The notes below the pieces were generated by a model that worked only from the letters and a program-made list of their open reading frames with translations, did not search any database and had not been told where the DNA came from. This document shows, in pieces, positions 8,040 to 15,932 of a stretch of 64,000 nt of DNA. This DNA comes from CBDBZX01 sp965213645. Its GTDB lineage: Bacteria > Deinococcota > Deinococci > Deinococcales > Trueperaceae. The position numbers were made by a program, and so were the translations under genes. The DNA is taken from NCBI GenBank assembly GCA_965213645.1, contig CBDBZX010000004.1, positions 434,001 through 498,000 of the forward strand, given 5' to 3'. The number at the start of each line of letters is the position of its first letter. Positions within the stretch are counted from its first letter, which is position 1.

Positions 8040-8046
8040 CACCTCT

Positions 8047-9135
8047 ATGAACGTACAGGTTCCGCGTAAACAACTCGCCGATGTGCTCGGCAACATCGAG
8101 CGCATCATTCCTAGTCGCAGCAGCAATCCGGGTTTGAGCCTCATCAGCATGACGATGGGGGAGAAGGGCATCACCTTTAGCGGCAGCAATATGGATATTG
8201 ACATCCAAGCTACCGTGCAAGCTGACGTGTCCGGGGGTGGGCACGCCGCGCTGCCTGCGCATGTCTTTGGACAAGTCGTGCGCTCTCTTCCGGGAGAACT
8301 GGTTGAACTTGCTTTTGACGATAAGGAACTCGAGATAAGCTCGGGCAGCTACGCCACGAAGCTGCAACTCGCCGACGCTTTGAGTGTTCCCGAAGTCGTC
8401 TTTCCAGAAGGGTACGCGGGAAGATATGACGGCTCACAACTCGCCGACGCGCTTAATCACGTGCGCTACGCGGCGGCGGTAGCGGAATATCAAGCGATCT
8501 TTCGCGGGGTCAAAGTCGAGTTTAACGACAAGCGAACACGGGCAGTCGCCACCGACGGCTTCCGCTTGGCCTACTACCACATGGAAGATGCGAGCGGGCT
8601 GGATGGGGACATCGTCATCCCGGCGCGGAGTGTGGACGAACTGAGCAGGCTTTTGGGAAGTGGGGAGGCGAAGCTCGAGCTAGCCGACTCTCAACTCTCC
8701 GTGCAGAGTGGCCCCTTTAAGCTCAATGTCAAGCTAATGGAAGGCACCTTCCCCGATTACGAGCGCGTGATTCCTTCGCAGTTTCCGGTGAGCATCTTGC
8801 TGGACGCTTCTAGGCTTTTAGAGACGGTCTCGCGCGTAGCGGTTATGGCGGACAAGACGGCGAACAACCGCGTGGACCTCTTTATCAAGGATGGAAACCT
8901 ACAGATTACTGCGGAGGGGGCTTACGGGCGCTCTCAGGAGGCGCTAGAAGTCTCGCAGGAGGGCAACGAGTCAGAAATCGCCCTCGCCTACAACGCGGAC
9001 TATTTGGCGAGTGCGCTGAGACCTGTAGAGGGGGACGTGCGCTTTTCGTTCTCCGGTCCGACGAGCCCGAGTGTGCTGGCGAGTCTCAAAGATACGAGTT
9101 ATTTGGCGATGGTGGTGCCGCTTAGAACGGGATAG
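8047..9135 (+). CDS. dnaN: DNA polymerase III sliding clamp, beta subunit
   Basis: DnaN is the ring-shaped processivity clamp of the replicase. From the ATG at 8047 the protein is 362 residues, the usual length, beginning MNVQVPRKQLADVLGNIERI. The three repeated clamp domains are recognisable through VPRKQLADVL, HVRYAAAVAEYQAIFRGVKVE with AVATDGFRLAY, and VMADKTANNRVDLFI, and the C-terminus ends YLAMVVPLRTG. The upstream in-frame ATG at 8035 would add four residues but lies within the -10 hexamer, so 8047 is preferred as a leaderless start. The gene sits directly downstream of oriC. Confidence 0.96.
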   Translation: MNVQVPRKQLADVLGNIERIIPSRSSNPGLSLISMTMGEKGITFSGSNMDIDIQATVQADVSGGGHAALPAHVFGQVVRSLPGELVELAFDDKELEISSGSYATKLQLADALSVPEVVFPEGYAGRYDGSQLADALNHVRYAAAVAEYQAIFRGVKVEFNDKRTRAVATDGFRLAYYHMEDASGLDGDIVIPARSVDELSRLLGSGEAKLELADSQLSVQSGPFKLNVKLMEGTFPDYERVIPSQFPVSILLDASRLLETVSRVAVMADKTANNRVDLFIKDGNLQITAEGAYGRSQEALEVSQEGNESEIALAYNADYLASALRPVEGDVRFSFSGPTSPSVLASLKDTSYLAMVVPLRTG

Positions 9136-9162
9136 GTAGACGGAGTAGGTAGATTTGACTCC

Positions 9163-9480
9163 TTACCGTATAAAACCTAACGCAAACTTTAGCGCTTCTT
9201 CAGCGTCCAGCATCTTATCCAGATCAAGCGTTGTGACTCGCTCACCTAACTTGTTCTTGGGAATGGTCACGATGTTGTCGAAGTTGGCAACGCAAGGGCT
9301 GAGCAGACCGTCGTCCTCGTCTAAGTAGACCTCTGAAGGAATATCGCGAATAGTCGAGGTGATAGGAGCGACAGTTACAGCGTTGAGAAATGAGAGGGCG
9401 GTGTCTCTCGTCAAGATAAGAACGGGTCTGCGTTTGTCTGGTTCTCTAAAGGTGTACCAAACCACTTCACCGCGCTTCAC
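9163..9480 (-). CDS. MazF/PemK-family toxin (endoribonuclease)
   Basis: The 105-residue protein has the PemK/MazF fold signature: an N-terminal RGEVVWYTF strand, RRPVLILTRD, a VTVAPITSTIR core and CVANFDNIVTIPK. MazF toxins cleave single-stranded mRNA at short motifs when their antitoxin is degraded. It overlaps the upstream antitoxin gene by four bases. It lies antisense to and just after dnaN. The target sequence is not predictable from here. Confidence 0.88.
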   Translation of the reverse strand: MKRGEVVWYTFREPDKRRPVLILTRDTALSFLNAVTVAPITSTIRDIPSEVYLDEDDGLLSPCVANFDNIVTIPKNKLGERVTTLDLDKMLDAEEALKFALGFIR

Positions 9481-9737
9481 AACTCGCTCAAGTCCTGTTC
9501 GGCATAAAGGTCTGAAAACTCGTTCTCGGTGACAGGATGCTTCTTATAGCCTTCAGCGTGCCTTTGCTCGAGCACCCTCACATCCTCCTGGCTGTACTCT
9601 TTCGGCATAAGGTTTCTGACTAAAGTTTCGAGCTGCTGAGAGACGCTGCCGTTTCCTTTCACGCTCCGCAGTTTGAGGAACTCGAGTACATCAGAAGAGA
9701 TATAGACCGTGGTGCGCTGCTTTTCTGCTGTAGACAT
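9477..9737 (-). CDS. Antitoxin of the MazF-like toxin (ribbon-helix-helix type)
   Basis: The 86-residue protein begins MSTAEKQRTTVYISSDVLEF, a basic N-terminus with a strand and helix compatible with a ribbon-helix-helix DNA-binding antitoxin; the acidic C-terminus (VTENEFSDLYAEQDLSEL) would bind the toxin. An upstream in-frame ATG at 9761 exists, but a -10 TATTAT (9744-9749, minus strand) ends exactly seven bases before 9737, which points to a leaderless start there. It overlaps the toxin by four bases, as usual for such pairs. Confidence 0.8.
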   Translation of the reverse strand: MSTAEKQRTTVYISSDVLEFLKLRSVKGNGSVSQQLETLVRNLMPKEYSQEDVRVLEQRHAEGYKKHPVTENEFSDLYAEQDLSEL

Positions 9738-9783
9738 AGCTGAATAATAACATAACAACATAACGCTGAGCTAAGAGAATTTA

Positions 9784-9812
9784 TTGCAACTTCTCGAGAA
9801 AACGCCTATCCT
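9784..9812 (+). promoter_or_regulatory. Promoter of the parDE-like operon
   Basis: TTGCAA (9784-9789) and TATCCT (9807-9812) are separated by 17 bases. Base 9819, seven after the -10, is the A of the ATG, giving a leaderless mRNA. Confidence 0.7.
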
Positions 9813-9818
9813 TAAAGG

Positions 9819-10103
9819 ATGACGATAGAACTCACACCTGAGCAGCAGCGCTTCGTGGAGCAGCAACTCGGTACGGGTGACTACAGCGACGAAAGCGAAG
9901 TTATTAGTCACGCGCTAAATTTGTGGCAGCGGTACCAGGAGGGAGTAGAAGAGATACGGGCGGGCGTACAGCGCGGTATTGATGACATAGAGGCTGGACG
10001 CTACCGGACCATTAGCAGTCCCGAGGAAGCTAAAGCCCTTGGCGATGAAATTAAAAAACGCGGAAGGGAGAAACGCGCCGAACGCGAAAAGATGACGCAG
10101 TAA
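9819..10103 (+). CDS. ParD-like antitoxin
   Basis: The 94-residue protein starts with MTIELTPEQQRFVEQQLGTG and GDYSDESEVISHALNLW, the ribbon-helix-helix arrangement of ParD/CopG antitoxins, followed by a charged C-terminal tail. It would neutralise the ParE-like product of the next gene and repress the shared promoter. Stop and start overlap by one base (TAATG). The start is leaderless by promoter position. Confidence 0.85.
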   Translation: MTIELTPEQQRFVEQQLGTGDYSDESEVISHALNLWQRYQEGVEEIRAGVQRGIDDIEAGRYRTISSPEEAKALGDEIKKRGREKRAEREKMTQ

Positions 10104-10417
10104 TGGGAATCTACTCCATTGCTGATAGCGCCGCCGCTGACATTAATAACCTGTGGGACGAATACGTTGAACGAGGTGGCTCAGCAGATAAAGCTGACCA
10201 ACTCATTGACGAATTTTTGAAAAACTTCCAAAATTTGGCTGATTTTCCCAACATCGGTAAGCCCCGCAGCTACCTTCAAGCTGGAACATTCGCGTTACCT
10301 TATCAAAAGTACATCATCTTCTACCGCAAAAGTGCTGATGGCGTGAATATTGTGAATGTGCTCGACGGCAGAAGAGATTTAGAGCGCTACTTTTCAGAGG
10401 ATCAACCGGACGGGTAA
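10103..10417 (+). CDS. ParE/RelE-superfamily toxin
   Basis: The 104-residue protein has ParE features: an N-terminal segment YSIADSAAADINNLWDEY, a NLADFPNIGKPRS turn, the LPYQKYIIFYRK strands and a C-terminal VNVLDGRRDLERYF. ParE proteins poison gyrase, while RelE relatives cut mRNA; the sequence resembles ParE more (family knowledge). It is translationally coupled to the antitoxin by a one-base overlap. Confidence 0.85.
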   Translation: MGIYSIADSAAADINNLWDEYVERGGSADKADQLIDEFLKNFQNLADFPNIGKPRSYLQAGTFALPYQKYIIFYRKSADGVNIVNVLDGRRDLERYFSEDQPDG

Positions 10418-10494
10418 TAGCATGTGGGTTAAGGTGGGCTCGAGGTGAGGTTTTCGGACTCAAATTTTGCAGCTTGCCATGCTAAAATAGCACC

Positions 10495-10737
10495 ATGACA
10501 CGCTTTGAAACCATCGGGCGCATCGTCGCTCAGCTTCACACGTTGGATGATGACGCTTTAGAAGACCTCTTAGCTGAGGTATCTGGCGAGATTACAGATG
10601 AAACAGCTCAGGTCATCACACATGGTTCGGATGATACTAAACATTTGCTAAGTAGCGTTACTAACGCTGAGGATTTGGAGCGAGCTAAAGAAGAGTTGAA
10701 GGGTTACAAATTTCTGACGCCCGAACATGCTTCTTAG
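10495..10737 (+). CDS. Small acidic protein of unknown function
   Basis: The 80-residue protein (begins MTRFETIGRIVAQLHTLDDD) is predicted to be mostly helical and acidic, with no family I recognise. It resembles a solitary antitoxin in size and charge and follows two toxin-antitoxin pairs, but no toxin partner is adjacent. An extended -10 element (TGC-TAAAAT, hexamer 10483-10488) ends seven bases before the ATG, which supports expression as a leaderless mRNA. Confidence 0.65.
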   Translation: MTRFETIGRIVAQLHTLDDDALEDLLAEVSGEITDETAQVITHGSDDTKHLLSSVTNAEDLERAKEELKGYKFLTPEHAS

Positions 10738-10795
10738 CTTTCGCAGGCAAGCGTGGCAAGATGAGGCTAAAGTGTTTATGAAGGTCCAAGTAAGG

Positions 10796-11300
10796 TCATG
10801 AACCTCGACGTATAAATTCTGCGACATCTTCATCTGTCAGTAAAAACCATTCGCCGTTCGTTCTCTTTTCTTTGAAATGTTTGCGCCAATAGCTTTCTAA
10901 CTCGTTGATGCCATTTGTTGAAATGGTGTGAACAACCTCTACAGGATAGGGCAACTGTAGCTTGATTTGCTTCAGCCGGCCGTCTTTCAAAATTTTTTGA
11001 TTTTCCTATCTTGTAAAAGGGACCGGCTTTCAGTAGGTAAACAGAGCCTATATGAGATGTGCCTCCTGAAGTTCTTTTAGGTTCTTGGAATGTTTGCCAC
11101 TCCTCAGATTCTGGCTTGCTCCCGGGGAGAAGTGAAAAGACTTGAATTAGGATGACAAGAGCTACTGGAAATCCGAAGAATACAAACAAAGTTAGATTCC
11201 CACTTGCATCGCCACTTAAATCGAGCCACGAAGATATTACTGCACTAATTACAAGACTAAGAATAAACCATGTGAGACATCCCAAACTTGCCTGTTTCAT
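10796..11300 (-). pseudogene. Membrane-anchored GIY-YIG (Mug113/T5orf172-type) gene with a frameshift
   Basis: The first frame (start 11300, RBS AAAGGTGA) encodes two hydrophobic segments, a linker and the start of a GIY-YIG domain: SVYLLKAGPFYKIGKSKNFERR. It then runs into nonsense. The second frame supplies the rest: RLKQIKLQLPYPVEVVHTI and WRKHFKEKRTNGEWFLL. The join is at 10975-10982, where CGGC is tandemly duplicated on the minus strand; removing four bases restores a continuous 166-residue protein. Such domains are nuclease-like. Either a real inactivating duplication or an assembly error. Confidence 0.8.
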
Positions 11301-11523
11301 TCGTATTCACCTTTATGTTTGAATTTTTTGAGCGTTTAACATAGGTTCTTAGAATTTTATCATTTTTAGGAAGAACGTGCTTGTCATTGGGAATAGCGGT
11401 GTTTACCAATCAATTCCACCACGCCTCCAGGCATTACCCTGAAAAATGAGGTATATAGGAGGTTAAAGAAGCTCTTTAGGGCTTACGTCAACATGGGCAG
11501 TCACTACCAACAGAGGAGACGAC

Positions 11524-12798
11524 ATGACCGAAATTGAATCCATCCGCGCACTCGAGCTTTTAGACTCGAGGGGTAACCCCACCGTCGGCGCAACCGTACG
11601 CCTGATTAGCGGCATGTCGGGCAGCGCCGCCGTACCTTCAGGTGCGTCTACGGGCGTTCATGAGGCGGTTGAACTGCGCGACGGGGGAGAGCGTTACAAC
11701 GGTAAAGGTGTCACGAAAGCTGTGAAGAATGTCAACGAGACGATTACCCCTGAGTTAATCGGCTTTGACGCGGCGAATCAGGTGGGGTTAGATGAGATGA
11801 TGCTCGAGCTTGACGGCACGGGTAACAAGGAAAAGCTGGGCGCAAACGCGATTTTGGCGGTCTCGCTTGCTTCTGCTCGAGCTGTCGCCGCCACACTCGA
11901 TATGCCCCTTTACCGCTACTTGGGCGGTGTCAATGGCAAAACGCTGCCTGTCCCAATGATGAACGTCATCAACGGCGGTGAGCACGCCGATAACAACGTG
12001 GACATGCAGGAATTTATGCTCGCGCCCATCGGCTTCGAGACCTTTTCAGAAGCGCTCCGGGCGGGCGTCGAGACCTTTCACGCGCTCAAAGAAGTCTTGT
12101 CGGGTAAGGGTTATAACACCAATGTCGGCGATGAGGGCGGTTTTGCGCCCGACTTAAAGAGCAATCAAGAGGCAATTGAAGTGATTCTCACCGCGATTGA
12201 GAAGGCGGGCTATACGCCCGGCGAGCAGATTTCCATCGGGCTCGACCCCGCTTCGACGGAGTTTTATGAGGACGGGAAGTATCACCTCGGGGCAGAGGAT
12301 AAGGTGCTCTCGAGCGACGAGATGGTCTCCTATTGGGCAAATTGGGTCAAGGATTACCCCATTATCTCCATTGAGGACGGCTTAGCCGAGGACGATTGGG
12401 AGGCGTGGGCGAACCTGACAGAAGAGGTAGGAAGTAAGTGTCAACTCGTCGGCGACGACCTCTTTGTGACGAACACCGAGCGCTTGCAGCGCGGCATTGA
12501 TGAAGGTGTGGGTAACGCGATTCTCGTCAAAGTCAACCAGATCGGCACGCTGACAGAATCTTTAGACGCCATTGAACTCGCCAAGTCCGCAGGCTACCGC
12601 AACATGATTTCGCACCGGAGCGGTGAAACCGAAGATGCGTTTATCGCGGATTTAGCTGTGGCGGTGAATGCTGGACAGATTAAAACAGGCTCGGCGAGCC
12701 GCAGTGATCGCTTGGCGAAGTACAACCGTCTGTTGACGATTGAGCAGGAACTCGGCTCGAATGCTCGCTTTTTAGGTCGAAAGGCGTTTAACCAATGA
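11524..12798 (+). CDS. eno: Enolase
   Basis: Enolase converts 2-phosphoglycerate to phosphoenolpyruvate in glycolysis. The 424-residue length is standard. Visible motifs are LDSRGNPTV, the flexible loop SGASTG, the metal and catalytic region GDEGGFAPDL, SIEDGLAEDDW, the lysine-containing signature ILVKVNQIGTLTE and SHRSGETED. An AGAGGAG ribosome site precedes the ATG. The stop overlaps the start of pyk by four bases (ATGA), so two consecutive glycolytic steps are co-translated. Confidence 0.98.
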   Translation: MTEIESIRALELLDSRGNPTVGATVRLISGMSGSAAVPSGASTGVHEAVELRDGGERYNGKGVTKAVKNVNETITPELIGFDAANQVGLDEMMLELDGTGNKEKLGANAILAVSLASARAVAATLDMPLYRYLGGVNGKTLPVPMMNVINGGEHADNNVDMQEFMLAPIGFETFSEALRAGVETFHALKEVLSGKGYNTNVGDEGGFAPDLKSNQEAIEVILTAIEKAGYTPGEQISIGLDPASTEFYEDGKYHLGAEDKVLSSDEMVSYWANWVKDYPIISIEDGLAEDDWEAWANLTEEVGSKCQLVGDDLFVTNTERLQRGIDEGVGNAILVKVNQIGTLTESLDAIELAKSAGYRNMISHRSGETEDAFIADLAVAVNAGQIKTGSASRSDRLAKYNRLLTIEQELGSNARFLGRKAFNQ

Positions 12799-14240
12799 AG
12801 AGGTTACGCCGCACCAAAATTGTCTCGACTTTAGGCCCCGCGACCTCTTCGGCGGAGATGATCATCGCGCTGATGGAGGCGGGCGTGAACGTCTTCCGCC
12901 TCAACTTCTCGCACGGCTCTAAAGATGTGCACAAGAAAAATATCGACCTCATCCGCAACGAGAGCGAGCGGCTGGGGCGTCCGGTGGGTGTGCTCCAAGA
13001 TTTACAAGGTCCTAAAATCCGCACCGAAAAGTTTGAAAATGGCAGCGCCGAACTCAAAGAGGGTCAGCAGTTCAACCTCACCTGTGACGACGACAGCCCC
13101 GGCAACGAAGAGCGCGTCGGTGTGACGTACACGAATCTCTACAACGATGTCAAAGGGGGTGACGCGCTTCTTTTGGACGACGGGCGTTTGGCGCTCCGCG
13201 TCAAGTCGGTCAAGGGGGAGACGATTCAGACCGAGGTGACGCTCGGCGGGATTCTCTCGAACAACAAAGGTATCAACATCCCCGACGCCGACCTCTCGAT
13301 CCCTGCGCTGACCGATAAAGACGTCGAGGATTTGCTCTACGGCGCAGAACTCGATGTGGACTGGGTGGCGATGAGCTTTGTGCGCAACCGCGACGACCTG
13401 CTTCTTGCGCGGCACTATCTAGCGCGGGCGGGCTCGAGAGCCAAACTCATGGCGAAGATAGAGAAACCTGGCGCAGTGGATAGATTCACCGAAATCTTGC
13501 GCGAGGTGGACGGCATCATGGTGGCGAGAGGTGACTTAGGTGTGGAGATGCCCCCTGAGCGTGTCCCGCTGATTCAAAAGCGTCTGATTCGTGCTTGTGT
13601 CGAAGCGGGCAAGCCTGTCGTCACTGCAACGCAGATGTTGGAGTCGATGATCTCGAGCCCCACCCCCACCCGCGCCGAAGCGAGCGATGTTGCCAACGCG
13701 ATTTACGACGGCACGGACGCGGTGATGCTCTCCGCTGAAACGGCTGTCGGCAGCTACCCCGTCGAAGCGGTCAAGATGATGGACCGCATCGCCCTGTCCG
13801 TCGAAGCGGATCCCGAATACCAGACCGACATGCGCGAGCACACGCCCGAGCCCGAAGACACCACCGCTGACTCGGTCTCACTCGGCGCGTGTCAGATGGC
13901 GTATAACCTCTCAGCGAAGATCATCGTGACCTTTACCTCTTCGGGCAATACCGCCCAGCGCGTCGCCCACAACCGCCCCGCTGCGCCCATCTTGGCGCTC
14001 ACCCCAACGGACCGCGCCTACCGTCAGATGAGCGTCGTCTGGGGCGTCGTGCCTGCGCGTAGCGACGAGATTCACTCCACCGATGAGATGGTGGAGGTTG
14101 CCAACAAGAAGATTATCGACATGATTAAAGACGCGGTGGATATTCAGGTCGGGGACCGCTTTGTGATTACGGCGGGCGTGCCCTTCGGGATGCGCGGCAC
14201 GACGAACTTGATTCGCGTGGAGCGGATCAAGTCAGTATAG
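12795..14240 (+). CDS. pyk: Pyruvate kinase
   Basis: Pyruvate kinase transfers phosphate from phosphoenolpyruvate to ADP. The 481-residue protein shows the N-terminal RRTKIVSTLGPATSS, RLNFSHG, DLQGPKIR, the active-site lysine signature LMAKIEKPGAVDRF, MVARGDLGVEMP, and the C-terminal regulatory-type domain ending ITAGVPFGMRGTTNLI. It overlaps eno by four bases. The product is a complete, ordinary bacterial enzyme; it has no appended PEP-utiliser domain. Confidence 0.97.
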   Translation: MKRLRRTKIVSTLGPATSSAEMIIALMEAGVNVFRLNFSHGSKDVHKKNIDLIRNESERLGRPVGVLQDLQGPKIRTEKFENGSAELKEGQQFNLTCDDDSPGNEERVGVTYTNLYNDVKGGDALLLDDGRLALRVKSVKGETIQTEVTLGGILSNNKGINIPDADLSIPALTDKDVEDLLYGAELDVDWVAMSFVRNRDDLLLARHYLARAGSRAKLMAKIEKPGAVDRFTEILREVDGIMVARGDLGVEMPPERVPLIQKRLIRACVEAGKPVVTATQMLESMISSPTPTRAEASDVANAIYDGTDAVMLSAETAVGSYPVEAVKMMDRIALSVEADPEYQTDMREHTPEPEDTTADSVSLGACQMAYNLSAKIIVTFTSSGNTAQRVAHNRPAAPILALTPTDRAYRQMSVVWGVVPARSDEIHSTDEMVEVANKKIIDMIKDAVDIQVGDRFVITAGVPFGMRGTTNLIRVERIKSV

Positions 14241-14264
14241 CGTGATGCCGGACGTTTCGCTTAC

Positions 14265-14292
14265 GTAGAGGAGATTCATGAATCTCCCCTAC
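14265..14292. repeat. Palindrome GTAG-GGAGATTCATGAATCTCC-CTAC
   Basis: The 14-base arms match at 13 of 14 positions around the centre of GATTCATGAATC. It lies just after pyk with no T-run. The outer GTAG...CCCCTAC resembles the palindrome at 47738-47766, suggesting a family of scattered repeats that may also act as a transcription end. Confidence 0.65.
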
Positions 14293-14414
14293 GACGGCGT
14301 AAAAGGACATGCGCTCGGGTTGATGTCGGAGGTGAGGGTTTGGTCTCGAGGGATACCTCACTCACACCTCACTTCGTTCTACACCCCCCTTCGTTTCATG
14401 AGGTAATCTAGGAC

Positions 14415-15878
14415 GTGCGCGGACGCTTCGCTCCTTACATCGTCGGCTTCGGCCTCCTGGGTTTGGCCGCTATCATGTTCGTTTTTTGTATTTACGCCGC
14501 GCTCCTGAGCGAGAGCATTGTGGGCTTCGCGGTGACGTGTGCTTTGTCCGGGGCGATAGGCGGGGTGCTCGTCTGGCTCGGCACGAGCGACGCTGAGCCC
14601 GCCCGCCGCGAGGCGCTCATCGGCGTCTTGCTGCTCTGGCTCACCGTGCCCCTCTTCGGGGCGGTTCCCTATGTGATCACGGGCGGCTTTTCGCCGCTCA
14701 ACGCCATGTTTGAGTCCATGAGCGGCTTTACGACCACCGGAGCGACGGTGCTGCGCAGCTTCGACGACTTCCCCAGCAGCCTCTTCATGTGGCGGGCGCT
14801 GACGCAGTGGATCGGCGGCGTGGGGATTATCGTCCTCTTCATCGCGGTCTTCCCGCAGCTTGCGATTGCGGGGCGGCAACTCTTCTTTGCCGAAGCACCC
14901 GGCCCTACCGAGGACCGCCTCACGCCGAGACTGCGCAATACGGCGAGCGCGGTGCTCATCGTCTACGTAGGTCTCAGCGTGCTCTGTGCGCTCACCTATT
15001 GGTTGGTCGGCATGACGCCCTATGAAGCGGTGGCGCACTCGTTCACTACGCTCGCGGCAGGCGGCTTTAGCCCGAACGGGCTCTCGTTTGAAGGCTTCAA
15101 CAGCGCCGCGATTGACTGGGTCGCGATTGTCTTTATGATCTTTGCTGGCGCGAACTTCGCGCTGCAATATCAGGCGATTTCTGGCCGTCCCAAAGACCTC
15201 TTGCGTGACGCTGAGTTTCGCGCTTACCTCATTATCTTCTCTGTCGCTTCAGCCTTTCTAACGGTTACACTTAGGGGAGACTACGAACTCGCAGATGCGG
15301 TGCGCCACGCGCTCTTTCAAGTTATCAGCATCTTGACGACGACGGGCTACGCATCAGTGGACTTCGTCGAGTGGTCGCAGCAAGGGCAGATGATTTTGCT
15401 GGTGCTTATGTTCGTCGGCGGCAGCGCGGGCAGCGCGGCGGGCGGCGTTAAGGTGATTCGCTGGTTGATCATCACGCGCAACATGGCGCGGGAGGTGCGT
15501 CACGCCCTCCATCCCAGGGCGGTCTTGCCCGTACAGGTTGGGAGTCGGGCAGTCTCAGGAGAGGTGCTTAGAGCTGTTGCCGCTTTTCTAACGCTCTACA
15601 TGAGCCTCTTCGCAGTGATTTCGGCGATTGTAATCTGGCTGGGCGCAGACATTATTACAGGTGTGACCGCTTCTATCGCCTGTATCGGTAATATCGGCCC
15701 TGGACTCGGTGAGGTCGGCCCGATGCTCAACTTCGCGGACCTGCACCCCGTGAGCCGCGCCTTGCTCATCTTTGCGATGTACGCCGGACGTTTAGAAGTC
15801 GTCACAGTCTTTATCGTCTTCAACCGTGACTTTTGGCGCCTGCCTAACAGGAGAGCCTTTCAGCGGCGCTCACTATAG
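14415..15878 (+). CDS. TrkH/KtrB-family potassium uptake channel, copy 1
   Basis: The 487-residue integral membrane protein has four pore repeats with the glycine filters of potassium translocators: GFTTTGATVL, TTLAAGGFSPNG, ILTTTGYASVDF and IACIGNIGPGLGEVG, plus the long final helix with MYAGRLEVVTVFIVF. It imports potassium together with a cytoplasmic TrkA/KtrA ring, which is not in the window. The start is GTG, placed six bases after the -10 TAATCT (14404-14409), suggesting a leaderless mRNA. An almost identical gene follows 54 bases downstream. Confidence 0.93.
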   Translation: MRGRFAPYIVGFGLLGLAAIMFVFCIYAALLSESIVGFAVTCALSGAIGGVLVWLGTSDAEPARREALIGVLLLWLTVPLFGAVPYVITGGFSPLNAMFESMSGFTTTGATVLRSFDDFPSSLFMWRALTQWIGGVGIIVLFIAVFPQLAIAGRQLFFAEAPGPTEDRLTPRLRNTASAVLIVYVGLSVLCALTYWLVGMTPYEAVAHSFTTLAAGGFSPNGLSFEGFNSAAIDWVAIVFMIFAGANFALQYQAISGRPKDLLRDAEFRAYLIIFSVASAFLTVTLRGDYELADAVRHALFQVISILTTTGYASVDFVEWSQQGQMILLVLMFVGGSAGSAAGGVKVIRWLIITRNMAREVRHALHPRAVLPVQVGSRAVSGEVLRAVAAFLTLYMSLFAVISAIVIWLGADIITGVTASIACIGNIGPGLGEVGPMLNFADLHPVSRALLIFAMYAGRLEVVTVFIVFNRDFWRLPNRRAFQRRSL

Positions 15879-15932
15879 CTTCGCCGCTAAAACTTGTATC
15901 ACCTCTCGCTCATTTATGGGGTAGTCTAAGGT

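Larger units (their letters stand above)
7380..8046. other. Chromosomal replication origin oriC region
   Basis: This non-coding stretch between the MarR pair and dnaN holds the DnaA-box cluster (7504-7698) flanked by AT-rich DNA on both sides: about 7385-7500 on the left and 7705-7745 on the right, either of which could unwind. Genes left of it run on the minus strand and genes right of it mostly on the plus strand, as expected for bidirectional replication. Between 7850 and 7980 the heptamer ACCTCTT occurs four times. Confidence 0.9.

Noticed and set aside
14379..15167. Minus-strand open frame of 262 codons
   Set aside because: It lies opposite trkH copy 1, is very rich in Arg/Glu/His as expected from a GC-rich antisense shadow, and has no family likeness.
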